Assembly: GCA_910583895.1 (NCBI GenBank)
Contig: CAJTYJ010000005.1
Span: 1-64,000, forward strand
DNA length: 64,000 nt
Reading direction: 5' to 3'
Source: an uncultured Lachnospiraceae bacterium
Lineage (GTDB): Bacteria > Bacillota > Clostridia > Lachnospirales > Lachnospiraceae
Part shown: one piece after another, positions 17,407 to 26,285 of the stretch
Position numbering within the stretch: the first letter of the stretch is position 1
Layout of the letters: every line of letters starts with the position of its first letter
Notes under the pieces: generated by a model
What the model was told of the DNA's origin: nothing
Database searches by the model: none
What the model saw: only the letters and a program-made list of their open reading frames with translations
Program-made: the position numbers and the translations under genes

Positions 17407-18648
17407 CTATAATATCTTTTCTATTATTTCATTTTTATAAGCCTCCCAATATTTCTCCTTATAATCAGTATTGAATTTTTCATATCGAATCACTTCACTT
17501 ACATTTTTGTATTCTAATTCGCATCTTTTGTCAACACCTCGAAGAAACCACTCATATTCTGTGTCTAGTTGTCCTATATCGATTGCCCAATAGTCTTCTT
17601 TTGCAAGATCGTATGCCAAAACTGTAGCTGTTGGTCCCATGATACAAAGAACGAGTTTATTTCTACCATATTTAAATGCACTTGACTTAATTTTCTCATA
17701 TTTTTCAAATGCATTGTTATCTGGGACAACTATTCTTTTTATACTTTTTGCATTATTAAGAAGATCATTTCCAACACCGAATCTCGTGTATTCTCCCTCT
17801 ACAACTAACACATCCGTTTTATTCCAAATTCTTTTTATTTGATCAAACTTACTTTTTGTATTTTCTTTATCACGAAACATTATATATGGCCGAGATAAAT
17901 ATGCATCATAATATTGTCTTTTTAAATCTAAAAGTTCCATATGTTCTTTGCGGACTTCTTTTGTCAGATACATTCTAATATCTCTGGCAGCCTCCTCCGT
18001 ATATCTTTCCAAAGAACCATAATTATCGGCTATTGCTATCAATAGATTTTTTTCTCTGGAATTCAGAACTTCTTTTAAGCGCTTTGACAATTCACTATTT
18101 ACGTCCTGAAATTTTGCTCTTACCCTTCCAGAAATCAATTCAAATTCACCGTCTCCAAACCTTGCTAGACATTTTTTTTCTTTATATAAAATATCAACAG
18201 TATCTTTGACGTTTATTATTTTGGGATTGTTTTTTATTACACATTGAGAATCACAATACAGTTCATATCCCATATTATCTATTGTTGGTATTACAATCTC
18301 GTTATAATGTTTCCACATCAACTCTGCGCGCCACTTATATGGATCTATGACTAACCAGTTTTTATCATCTGATGCATCTTCAAAATCAAAAAATGAAATA
18401 ATCTTTTCTTCTGCTATTCCATCTTCAAGCAATGCTTTTTTTATATCTTTATATTGCATCAATGTAATTACTATATAATCATATTGCTCAAATAATTCAT
18501 TTTGTCTAACAACCCTTTTCCCTTCAAAGAATAGCATGTTTTCCGCTTTATAGTTATCAATATATCCACACACATATACATTTTCGAGTAAACAACGTTC
18601 TAAATATCCTTTTCCTTTTCCAATACCAAAAATATATATACTTTTCAT
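17407..18648 (-). CDS. GT-D fold glycosyltransferase (SP_1767/DUF1792 type) with N-terminal Rossmann-like module
   Basis: From the chosen ATG the protein is 413 residues. Residues 1-90 form a nucleotide-fold module (MKSIYIFGIGKGKGYLE, CGYIDNY). The C-terminal half carries LARFGDGEFELISGRVRAKF, VVEGEYTRFGVGNDLL and MGPTATVLAYDLA, the landmarks of the GT-D family that adds glucose or related sugars to glycosylated surface proteins and glycans. The frame opens at 18765, but AGAGGTATATGGA directly precedes the ATG at 18648 and that start begins exactly at the module. Confidence 0.82.
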   Translation of the reverse strand: MKSIYIFGIGKGKGYLERCLLENVYVCGYIDNYKAENMLFFEGKRVVRQNELFEQYDYIVITLMQYKDIKKALLEDGIAEEKIISFFDFEDASDDKNWLVIDPYKWRAELMWKHYNEIVIPTIDNMGYELYCDSQCVIKNNPKIINVKDTVDILYKEKKCLARFGDGEFELISGRVRAKFQDVNSELSKRLKEVLNSREKNLLIAIADNYGSLERYTEEAARDIRMYLTKEVRKEHMELLDLKRQYYDAYLSRPYIMFRDKENTKSKFDQIKRIWNKTDVLVVEGEYTRFGVGNDLLNNAKSIKRIVVPDNNAFEKYEKIKSSAFKYGRNKLVLCIMGPTATVLAYDLAKEDYWAIDIGQLDTEYEWFLRGVDKRCELEYKNVSEVIRYEKFNTDYKEKYWEAYKNEIIEKIL

Positions 18649-18751
18649 TCCATATACCTCTTTATAACAAAACAAAAACAGCCATTTCCTGTCACATTTT
18701 TGTATAGACATAAAAGATATTTCGTTCTGTACATTCCAATCAACTTTAAAA

Positions 18752-19852
18752 TCAAAGTAATCCATCTAACAAAAGTGATTCTGATACCATCTCCTCCCAG
18801 CTGATACAATACGTAGAAATACTATTGATTTTTTTTACTTGCGACAAAATATCTTTGCTAAAATCTTTTACAGCTAAAATCAACACTCCTTTATAAGTTT
18901 TTAACACTGTAGGTGCATAAATCTTTATGTTCATCTGAGATGTATTCCATTTTTCCTCATTATTATCTATAAAAAATAAAGGCCGCATATCTCCTTTAAC
19001 CAATGCATTATATATTTTTGTCCCCCATACTCCGGCACCAAATATTACAATACTGTCATCTGATCCAACCCCCATCCCTATTCTCAAAATAGTTTCCAAT
19101 CTGTGAGATAAATTATTTAATAAATTTTCAAAGCAAAAGACTTTACGCCTATGTGATATAATATCTTTATAATACTTTCTGTCTATCAATGGTACTGATG
19201 ATAAATATGTGCTAGCTATTGTTAATGTTTCCTCTGTACATAGTTCATGTTGCTTATCACTAATTCCACCCAATCTGAAATTTGCTACTATATCATTGCA
19301 AAAATAAAATTTTACTCCTTTTACGTATAGTCGCAACATTAAGTCATAGTCTGCTGCAATTTTATATTCCAAATTAAACATACCATACTTTTTATAAATA
19401 GATCTTCTTACAAATACTGTGGGATGAGGAATTCCCATTTCATATCTAATTTTATCTATAGTTCCAGGTAGCAAAACCTTAGATTGTCCATTTTCCGAAA
19501 TCAAATTCAGCTTTCCATAAACAACATCAGCACCTGATTCTTTAAAACTCTCTCTGATTTTATTAAATGTATTTGGTTCGTACCAATCGTCTGAATTAAT
19601 AATACCAATAATATCTCCCGTTGCTAATGTGATTCCTTTATTCATTGCATCATATATGCCATTGTCCGGTTCACTTTTTATGATAGATATTTTATCTTTA
19701 TATATTTTTATTATTTCTAATGTACTATCTGTAGACTTTCCATCTATGATAATATATTCATAATCTATATCATTTTGGTCAGTTACACTTTGAATTGTCT
19801 GCTCTATAGTTTTTTCACTGTTTAAGCATACTGTGATTACAGAAATTTTCAT
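18752..19852 (-). CDS. Family 2 glycosyltransferase with C-terminal Rossmann-like module
   Basis: The 366-residue protein starts MKISVITVCLNSEKTIEQTI and has IIIDGKSTDST, EPDNGIYDAMNKGI and INSDDWYEP, typical of GT2 enzymes close to WcaA/colanic-type transferases. Around residues 265-345 it carries the recurring module DSIVIFGAGVWGTKIYNAL with LFFIDNNEEKW. It follows the LicC-like gene by 59 bases. It is AT-rich. Confidence 0.85.
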   Translation of the reverse strand: MKISVITVCLNSEKTIEQTIQSVTDQNDIDYEYIIIDGKSTDSTLEIIKIYKDKISIIKSEPDNGIYDAMNKGITLATGDIIGIINSDDWYEPNTFNKIRESFKESGADVVYGKLNLISENGQSKVLLPGTIDKIRYEMGIPHPTVFVRRSIYKKYGMFNLEYKIAADYDLMLRLYVKGVKFYFCNDIVANFRLGGISDKQHELCTEETLTIASTYLSSVPLIDRKYYKDIISHRRKVFCFENLLNNLSHRLETILRIGMGVGSDDSIVIFGAGVWGTKIYNALVKGDMRPLFFIDNNEEKWNTSQMNIKIYAPTVLKTYKGVLILAVKDFSKDILSQVKKINSISTYCISWEEMVSESLLLDGLL

Positions 19853-19911
19853 AAAGATCCCTTATTTTATATATCTATTCCATTTGACTACAGATAAGCA
19901 ACCTAACTACC

Positions 19912-20652
19912 TTATTCTTCTCCCACCATTTCGGAAGGATTAGACTGTTCATTTATATGTATATTTTTTGCGTGAATCAAGTCACTTACACTGTCCACTT
20001 CTGTCCATTCATAATCGGAAATATCTACATAGTAAAGGTCAAAATCATCTTCAAAAATCATCTGAACCAACGCGTTCTCATACCACTGATCGTAATATCC
20101 GTTGTCCACCATCTTCTCAATTTCGTATTCCAACAATTGTGCACTGTTCCGATCAAGCTTTGTTATTCCTGCATATTCCCCGTAATAATGGTCCAATTCT
20201 TTACTCATCACCAGTACCCGATCTCCGGAAACCTGGACATTATAATCACCATCTTCATTAATAGAACTGTCCAGTAAAACCAGAGCTTTCTCTGTCGGCC
20301 GACAGATTACATCTCGAAGTAGACTTTCTGGCATCACAATATCTCCATCAATCAAAATAACATTATCTGCATCAAGATGCTTCCTAGCAAACCACAAAGA
20401 AGCAATCGAATTAGTTACTTCATAAAATGGATTGTTTATAAACGTAACATTCTTCAATTCCTGTTCAATACTCTGATGTTTGTGTCCTGTTACAACAATT
20501 ATATCCGCACATTCATCATATTTTCTTATGAGATTCACCATTCTCCCAATTAAAGTAGTCTCCTGATCCAACCGGAACATGGACTTTGGAATATCCAAAG
20601 TTAAAGGATTTAATCTGGAACCCTTTCCGGCCACTAAAAATATATATTTCAT
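19912..20652 (-). CDS. LicC/PntC-like nucleotidyltransferase (probable CTP-dependent)
   Basis: The 246-residue protein has the sugar-nucleotidyltransferase loop FLVAGKGSRLNPLTLDIPKS, then VTGHKHQ, NSIASLWFARK and ILIDGDIVMP (metal site), and TEVDSVSDL near the end. This pattern is closest to CTP:phosphocholine cytidylyltransferase LicC and the related 2-aminoethylphosphonate cytidylyltransferase PntC. The substrate is probably a small phosphorylated amine or polyol that LicD then transfers onto a glycan. No choline kinase, choline importer or PEP mutase is visible in the window. Confidence 0.75.
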   Translation of the reverse strand: MKYIFLVAGKGSRLNPLTLDIPKSMFRLDQETTLIGRMVNLIRKYDECADIIVVTGHKHQSIEQELKNVTFINNPFYEVTNSIASLWFARKHLDADNVILIDGDIVMPESLLRDVICRPTEKALVLLDSSINEDGDYNVQVSGDRVLVMSKELDHYYGEYAGITKLDRNSAQLLEYEIEKMVDNGYYDQWYENALVQMIFEDDFDLYYVDISDYEWTEVDSVSDLIHAKNIHINEQSNPSEMVGEE

Positions 20653-20673
20653 TTCTACACCTTTTTCTAAATT

Positions 20674-21216
20674 TCATACTTCCTGCCACAACAACAGTCC
20701 AATCCTTTTCAAAACTTTATCAGCCGGAAATTTAATTTCTATATCATATTCTTTTACGCTTTTAATTATATTAATACCCAATGCCTCAATCGGTGTCCTT
20801 GACATGTATGGATTATTGCATCTTTCCTTGCCACACCCGCCTTTACATAGTTTACAGGAACCTCCTATAAAAGAAAGTGCATTAGGTCTGTTTTGATCAT
20901 ACATCCACTTTTCCAATTCAAGTAACAGCTTATGCAAAGTCACACTGGAGTCATTTCTGATTCTGGCATAATCACTTTTCTTTTTAATATTAAAACTCAA
21001 AATTACTATCAAGCCCGCATCATATTCGCTTAACATTTTTTTATAGTCTATATTAGGCAGGTTAGGAGGACACCGCCAATTATGATTATATTTTCCGCAA
21101 TAAAAGCAATTCATTTTGACGTTTTCTTCAAAAATCAGTTTACTAGGATCTATAATTACGCTTTCAGCCTCTGGATCCAATGCTTTTAAATAATTCTGCA
21201 CTTCATTTTTCAGCAT
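20674..21216 (-). CDS. DUF2284 predicted metal-binding protein
   Basis: The 180-residue protein (from the ATG at 21216) contains CFYCGKYNHNWRCPPN, then GGSCKLC and GCGKERCNNPYMSRTPIEALGIN. It has eight or more Cys residues in the arrangement of the DUF2284 family, which is thought to bind iron-sulfur or other metal. No function is established. In this locus it sits between a class V aminotransferase and a LicC-like cytidylyltransferase with nearly touching ends, so it may take part in making the activated headgroup. GGGAGGGAAGGG precedes the ATG; an upstream in-frame ATG at 21240 overlaps the previous stop. Confidence 0.78.
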   Translation of the reverse strand: MLKNEVQNYLKALDPEAESVIIDPSKLIFEENVKMNCFYCGKYNHNWRCPPNLPNIDYKKMLSEYDAGLIVILSFNIKKKSDYARIRNDSSVTLHKLLLELEKWMYDQNRPNALSFIGGSCKLCKGGCGKERCNNPYMSRTPIEALGINIIKSVKEYDIEIKFPADKVLKRIGLLLWQEV

Positions 21217-21239
21217 CCCTTCCCTCCCATTCCGGCTCA

Positions 21240-22439
21240 TCAGACTCTATATTTCAAAAAATTTCTCATTTCTTTTATCAATATATCATAGTCCTCAAGC
21301 TCTAAATTCCCAATATGTGCCACCCGTATACTACATTTTCCCAATTCACCGCCAACCGGATTGACCATAATATTTTTCTCATCTTTAAGATACATAAAAA
21401 AATCCATCGCTATATCTTTGTCAAATCTGACGGGAGTGATTGCATTGGATAATGGAAAGGAAGGATAATGTACTGGAAGTTCTTTAATGTTTTTCCGAAA
21501 GTACTCACATCTTTCTTTTACTTCTTCAACACGCGCTTTTGCTCCTCCTCTTTCGACTATATGATGCAACATATCATTCAATTCAAAGAGCTCGCCAACA
21601 CACGGCGTAAAAGGTGTCTGCCCCCTCTTTATATTTAAAAGATATTCGTTAAAGTCAAAGTATAAAGATTTTATATGGTTCCCTGAAACTTTCTCCTTAA
21701 TAATCTTTCTACTCAATATAACCATGGAAAGCCCTGGGGCCAAACAAAGTCCTTTTTGAGAACTTATAATTGTCACATCTATATTGTATTTTTCCATGTG
21801 ATATTCATCACACAAAAAGGTACTAATTGCATCAACTATTAGATATAATTTATTTCTTTCACAGAAATCATGAATCAATTCAATATCATATAGCTGTCCC
21901 GTATAAGTTTCATGTAAATTAACAAGCAATCCTGTGTAGTCTTTTCCTTCATAAGTGCTCAAATGTATCTCCGATAAAGTCTCATCCTGGCCCAACTTTA
22001 TGACATCAAAGGGTATTTTGTGAATTTTACATATTTTTTCGAATCGTTCCCCAAATGTTCCGCCGGAAATAACAAGCAATTTATCGTTTTCATCAAAACA
22101 GTTTATAACAGCTGCTTCCATTGCACCACTGCCAGATGCTGTTAAAAATACGACTTCACATTCCTTGTCTGCATCCACCAGCTCCAACAACCATTGTTTA
22201 TTTTCCAGCATCATATCCGAGAACTCGGACGTTCTAAAATAAGGCACCACATGATTCCGTACTGTTAATGTACTAGGGTACATTTGTGCCGGACCCACTG
22301 TAAATAGTTTTGTATTTTTATTTATAGTCCAATGACCCAAATTACTTTCCATATATATTACAATCTCTCCTTTTCTCATAAGTGCATTTGCCAGCCCGTA
22401 TCTTACTGTCTTCGCAGTGGCAAAATACACTTTACACAT
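21240..22439 (-). CDS. Class V (PLP-dependent) aminotransferase
   Basis: The protein is 399 residues from the start coupled to the upstream stop (TAATG). TASGSGAMEAAVINC binds the cofactor phosphate, VDAISTF holds the Asp that contacts the pyridine, and SSQKG (about residue 229) provides the PLP lysine. The SQKG form resembles alanine-glyoxylate/serine-pyruvate enzymes more than the SNK form of 2-aminoethylphosphonate transaminase. The 28 residues before MESNLGHW are unusual; an ATG at 22355 with AAAGGAGAG upstream is a possible alternative start. It probably supplies an amino group for a glycan headgroup. Confidence 0.8.
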   Translation of the reverse strand: MCKVYFATAKTVRYGLANALMRKGEIVIYMESNLGHWTINKNTKLFTVGPAQMYPSTLTVRNHVVPYFRTSEFSDMMLENKQWLLELVDADKECEVVFLTASGSGAMEAAVINCFDENDKLLVISGGTFGERFEKICKIHKIPFDVIKLGQDETLSEIHLSTYEGKDYTGLLVNLHETYTGQLYDIELIHDFCERNKLYLIVDAISTFLCDEYHMEKYNIDVTIISSQKGLCLAPGLSMVILSRKIIKEKVSGNHIKSLYFDFNEYLLNIKRGQTPFTPCVGELFELNDMLHHIVERGGAKARVEEVKERCEYFRKNIKELPVHYPSFPLSNAITPVRFDKDIAMDFFMYLKDEKNIMVNPVGGELGKCSIRVAHIGNLELEDYDILIKEMRNFLKYRV

Positions 22440-22915
22440 TATACTTCATACAAGATATCTTCTAAGGAGATAATAGGACAACTCACTGCTTTTGATAACT
22501 GTTCTTCAATTTCATCAAAGAAAAAAATAGGGGTGACAATAATCGCATCTACATTGGGAAGCTTGTCCTTGGGACTTAATACATCCACCTCTGTATAGAT
22601 CTCGTCTGCCTTCTGATCTATCCCATATTCCACTGTAATACTACTTTCTTTTAATTCCTGCAGCAATCTCTCTCCCGCATAATTCATTCCATAAATAGCA
22701 ATTTTCTCATAATTATTTTTCATAAAATAAGATTCCAGATTCTTTTTCTCCTGTTTTACTTCTACCCACCTATCCATCATAAGAAATAATGCCAAATGTT
22801 TCTCTGACATATCCCTTGCAGCTTTACAAGATTTTCCAATAATTTTTCCGGTTGTACCAGCACCAATAATCACTCCTGCTACTGTTGATAATACTGAAAT
22901 AACATTCTTTTTCAT
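22439..22915 (-). CDS. Membrane-anchored stand-alone Rossmann-like module
   Basis: The 158-residue protein has one hydrophobic segment near the N-terminus (ISVLSTVAGVIIGAGTTG), an amphipathic linker, and then the same nucleotide-fold module seen fused to the glycosyltransferases (KIAIYGMNYAGERLLQEL with VEYGIDQKAD and VDAIIVTPIF). No catalytic domain is attached. Its start lies 5 bases behind the upstream gene. It might bind a sugar nucleotide or serve as a partner for the fused copies; its function is unknown. Confidence 0.7.
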   Translation of the reverse strand: MKKNVISVLSTVAGVIIGAGTTGKIIGKSCKAARDMSEKHLALFLMMDRWVEVKQEKKNLESYFMKNNYEKIAIYGMNYAGERLLQELKESSITVEYGIDQKADEIYTEVDVLSPKDKLPNVDAIIVTPIFFFDEIEEQLSKAVSCPIISLEDILYEV

Positions 22916-22920
22916 TTTCT

Positions 22921-23874
22921 CTATCCCTTAAAATATTTTAAATAATGTATTAATAAAATTCTTACTGCATCATATATATCTTTATTTTTTATATAAGAAC
23001 TCAGTTTATCCTCAAAAAGTAATTTTCCATACCTTCTATCAAAGTCTGCATTTGCAGTGATACAGGATGGATGCTTCATTTGCAGATCCATTTTTTCTGT
23101 AGGCACATTCCATATTGCACGTTTTGCCTTTGTATGTGTTGCATGTTTTCCCCAACCAATATTCTTTACTAGATTTTTTCGGGGAACAATGCATAATCCG
23201 CTGTTTATAATCATATGAAATCTCCATTGGTAATCCCAAATAGATTTGTCTCTTTTTTTATAGATATTATCTAATTGTTTTGTCATATAATCTAGTTCAT
23301 CATAATTTTTCATATAATATGTATGTGAAAGAACTTTTTCTTTCTTGTAGGCCGGCCACCGGCACAGATTAAAATCACATTTTTCCCATGCCCGCTTCCA
23401 TGTGGCCCATCCCCATGTGTCCGTTCTCAAAGAAAAGATATAATCCGAATTCTCAAATATAAAATCGTCTTTCAAATAATTTTCGCCACTAATCATCCAT
23501 ACATTTTCATGATCAGCATATTTTTCAAGTAATTGATCACAGTATCCAAAGAATGAAGTATCCGGTACACAATCGTCTTCTAAAATGATACACCTGTCTT
23601 CGTTTTCAAACACCCAGTTAATTGCTGATACAGGCCCCCATTGACAGCCAAGATTATTATCCGAAAAGAAACAGTGCAACTTGCAATCCCAGTCTATGCT
23701 TTTCCTGACTTTTTCACGAAGCTGAAGTATCCTCATATGCTCCTTCTCTGTTCTTCCTCCATCACACGCTATATACATGCTCTTAGGAGCACATTTTCTA
23801 ATTGCATCAATAACCTGAAAAACCTCCTCTTCCCGGTTGAAGAAAATCAATAAAACTGGTGCATTTATGTTCAT
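22921..23874 (-). CDS. HlpA-like nucleotide-diphospho-sugar glycosyltransferase
   Basis: The 317-residue protein begins NAPVLLIFFNREEEVFQVIDAI and has CDGGRTEKE, FSDNNLGCQWGPVSAINWVF, CIILEDDCVPDTSFF (acidic metal site) and TWGWATWKRAW. It is a GT-A enzyme similar to the GNT-I/HlpA-type transferases of surface glycan loci. It overlaps the LicD gene by 4 bases. Confidence 0.82.
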   Translation of the reverse strand: MNINAPVLLIFFNREEEVFQVIDAIRKCAPKSMYIACDGGRTEKEHMRILQLREKVRKSIDWDCKLHCFFSDNNLGCQWGPVSAINWVFENEDRCIILEDDCVPDTSFFGYCDQLLEKYADHENVWMISGENYLKDDFIFENSDYIFSLRTDTWGWATWKRAWEKCDFNLCRWPAYKKEKVLSHTYYMKNYDELDYMTKQLDNIYKKRDKSIWDYQWRFHMIINSGLCIVPRKNLVKNIGWGKHATHTKAKRAIWNVPTEKMDLQMKHPSCITANADFDRRYGKLLFEDKLSSYIKNKDIYDAVRILLIHYLKYFKG

Positions 23875-24749
23875 ACTCTTCTTTTTTTCTCCATTTTATT
23901 TTTGTAGAATTCTAAATACGAAATATCCGGGTCAAATATAATCTGTTTATTATGCCAAGTTCCTCTTTTCCCTTTCGGAGGATATTTCATATAATTTCCA
24001 TACACATTTTTCAAAATTCTGTCATAACCTTTTGGCGCCGAAAATGATGTGTTCTCAAAAGTTAATTTTATTGTCTGTTTCACATCTTCCGCATAAATCC
24101 AGTATCCTATCTCCGTTTCATGCGGCCAATACATAATTCCAACTCTCTTGGGATGTTGCCTCCAATTAAATATCGAACAGCATAATCTGTGTAAAACTAC
24201 CAAACATTTATATTTCGTATCTCCCATTTTCTTATTATCACTGCAACTGCGTTTACACAAATGTTTTAAAATACAGTTTACTAAAAAAGTCTGAATAGTC
24301 CATACACATAGATTATCTGGAATCACATCTAGCGGATATAAATCAATAAATATACCATTATGATATTTTGGTGATGAATTATGCAAAATCCACCCAGTTG
24401 TTCTAGAATCCCTGATTCGTGCATATCCGATAAAATATTTCATGTCAGACAATGCATCTTGGAAAAAAAGAGGCGGTACGATTTCCTTTTTTGCAATTTT
24501 ACAAAAACGATCGTAATCTTTTCTCAAAAATCCGATATCAAAGTCGTCATCCCATGGTATATAACCTTTATGTCTCACTGCTCCCAGCAGAGTCCCCCAT
24601 ATAATAAAATACTTAATTTTATGCTTTTCACATATTCTCTTTACTTCCATTGCCATATCAAGTTGTGTTTTCCAAATTTTTTTTCTTTTTGGGGAAACCA
24701 GAAAATCACATCTAATTTCTTCTTCCAAAGAAACTACATTATTTTTCAT
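23871..24749 (-). CDS. LicD-family phosphotransferase
   Basis: The 292-residue protein has the LicD nucleotidyltransferase-fold landmarks FIIWGTLLGAVRHKGYIPWDDDFDIGF, with the DDD/DxD metal site, and GIFIDLYPLDVIP. LicD proteins transfer phosphocholine from CDP-choline to glycans, and the eukaryotic relatives fukutin/FKRP transfer ribitol phosphate from CDP-ribitol. The locus carries both a LicC-like enzyme and a CDP-ribitol-type trio, so either donor is possible. Confidence 0.88.
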   Translation of the reverse strand: MKNNVVSLEEEIRCDFLVSPKRKKIWKTQLDMAMEVKRICEKHKIKYFIIWGTLLGAVRHKGYIPWDDDFDIGFLRKDYDRFCKIAKKEIVPPLFFQDALSDMKYFIGYARIRDSRTTGWILHNSSPKYHNGIFIDLYPLDVIPDNLCVWTIQTFLVNCILKHLCKRSCSDNKKMGDTKYKCLVVLHRLCCSIFNWRQHPKRVGIMYWPHETEIGYWIYAEDVKQTIKLTFENTSFSAPKGYDRILKNVYGNYMKYPPKGKRGTWHNKQIIFDPDISYLEFYKNKMEKKRRV

Positions 24750-24750
24750 A

Positions 24751-25665
24751 TTATATTTCTCTATAAATCATTGTTCTATTATATTTACTTACAGCTTCAT
24801 ATCCATTTTGTTTCATAAATAAATAGATTTCTGATTTTATGATATCCTCCATCCTCATTTTTTGTTCGCATAAAATTATTTGAGGTCTATATAAATCCCA
24901 ATTATTGGAACACAATACATCCAACTCATTCCCTTCGACATCAATATCCATAAAGTCTATCTTCTGCACATGGTGTTCATTAAAAATCGAATCCAAACGT
25001 CTTGTAAATATTTTTGATACCTTTTTTAGCTTTGTGTTATTGGGTACATTTTCCTTGCAAAAAGTATTATATGCTCCTTCCTCGAACTCAAAATATGATG
25101 AAATTCTCTCTTTTTGAGAAATGCCGCAATTTAAATTTATATCGTGATTTCTTATATGCGTAAACTTTTTATATGCCTCAAGATTCGGTTCAATATTAAT
25201 ACCATTCCATCCTCTTTCATATGCCCAGGCAGTATTTGAAAAAAGAAATGGATGATATGCTCCTACATCAACATAAAACCCTTTCTTTTTATTAGCAAAA
25301 AATTCTTTCAGAAACATTTCTTCCCCATCCTGCGAAAAAACAGTGGATGAATATGCTTCACCAGCTTTTTTTACAGTATTTTTTTCAACATCATAATAAT
25401 ACATAATTTCAGCGTTTATATTATTTAACAAACATTGTTCTAAAATTTGATCTGCTTTGGCTGTTGTGATAATAATTCGTTCTATTTCTTTAATCTTATA
25501 TAATTCTACCATTTCATAAAACGAAATTACTTTTAATCCATGTACTTCCTTGTCCAGTTTATCTGGATCATTATCGCAAAAAAGGAAACTATCTTTTACA
25601 AAATTGCTGTTCTTTTCAGCAAACAACTTACCATAAGTTCCAGCACCAAATAAAATATTTTTCAA
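24751..25665 (-). CDS. FkbM-family methyltransferase with N-terminal Rossmann-like module
   Basis: Of 304 residues, 1-90 form the recurring module (NILFGAGTYGKLFAEK, LFCDNDPDKLD). The remainder is an FkbM SAM-dependent methyltransferase (GFYVDVGAYHPFLFSNT for SAM binding, GINIEPN, IDFMDIDVEGNELDVL). It probably O-methylates a glycan residue. The start is TTG at 25665, about 10 bases behind AAAGGAGA; no ATG in frame fits better. The neighbour upstream is a pseudogene. Confidence 0.82.
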   Translation of the reverse strand: MKNILFGAGTYGKLFAEKNSNFVKDSFLFCDNDPDKLDKEVHGLKVISFYEMVELYKIKEIERIIITTAKADQILEQCLLNNINAEIMYYYDVEKNTVKKAGEAYSSTVFSQDGEEMFLKEFFANKKKGFYVDVGAYHPFLFSNTAWAYERGWNGINIEPNLEAYKKFTHIRNHDINLNCGISQKERISSYFEFEEGAYNTFCKENVPNNTKLKKVSKIFTRRLDSIFNEHHVQKIDFMDIDVEGNELDVLCSNNWDLYRPQIILCEQKMRMEDIIKSEIYLFMKQNGYEAVSKYNRTMIYREI

Positions 25666-25717
25666 ATTTTCACAATCTCCTTTCCTTTTTTATTTTCAGA
25701 TGCAATGTGAATGACTT

Positions 25718-26262
25718 TTAACACTTTCTAATTTCTTTCAGACATTGATTTTTCACATTTCCAATTATCGCTTTCTGAAAACAATCTACACAACATAAAC
25801 CCACATCACTGTTCACCCAAATCGGTACCTGCCAAAATAAGGCTGCGCAGGGTACATTACATTCAACTGTATTTTCTTCTGTTTTATGTACTCAATAATA
25901 TAAAACAATCTGGGATCAATTAAAGGCTCATTATATATGTGAAAGCAAACTGTTCCTTCAAAACCATTATTTGCTAGTTGTTCAATAATATTTTTGATTT
26001 TGTATACAATATTCTTTATACGACTCTAATTTATTTTGTTTTGGATTATATATTCCTGCAATGTATATATCATTTCTTTTACATTGCTCATATATCTCCT
26101 GTACATAACCCGCAATATATACATCCACCTTACTTTCCGTGTGATATGTTTGTTTTAATTCAGAAAATCCTTTCACTTCAACTCCATGTAAAATAGTTCC
26201 AATTTTATTTTCATCATTGTCACAGCTGTTTTTCCTGCTCCAAATAAAAATGTCTTTTTCAT
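25718..26262 (-). pseudogene. Decayed radical SAM/SPASM gene with N-terminal Rossmann-like module
   Basis: The remnant opens with an ATG at 26262 reading MKKTFLFGAGKTAVT. The frame then shifts by one base and continues NDENKIGTILHGVEVKGF and KVDVYIAGYVQEIYEQC. After a stop it resumes as NNGFEGTVCFHIYNEPLIDP (a radical SAM segment), and a SPASM-like tail ends VGLCCVDCFQKAIIGNVKNQ before a stop at 25718. The CxxxCxxC core and much of the barrel are missing. So this is a frameshifted, internally deleted gene that once had the same fusion design as its neighbours. The 64-residue open frame at 25982-26176 is a fragment of it. Confidence 0.8.
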
Positions 26263-26285
26263 ACCCAATATTGTTCCTTTAACTT

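Noticed and set aside
19912..22439. Complete 2-aminoethylphosphonate pathway
   Set aside because: PEP mutase and phosphonopyruvate decarboxylase are not present in the window, and the aminotransferase lysine motif is not of the PhnW type.
25982..26176. Possible 64-residue gene
   Set aside because: Its residues continue a Rossmann-like module that begins in another frame at 26262, so it is a fragment of a pseudogene.
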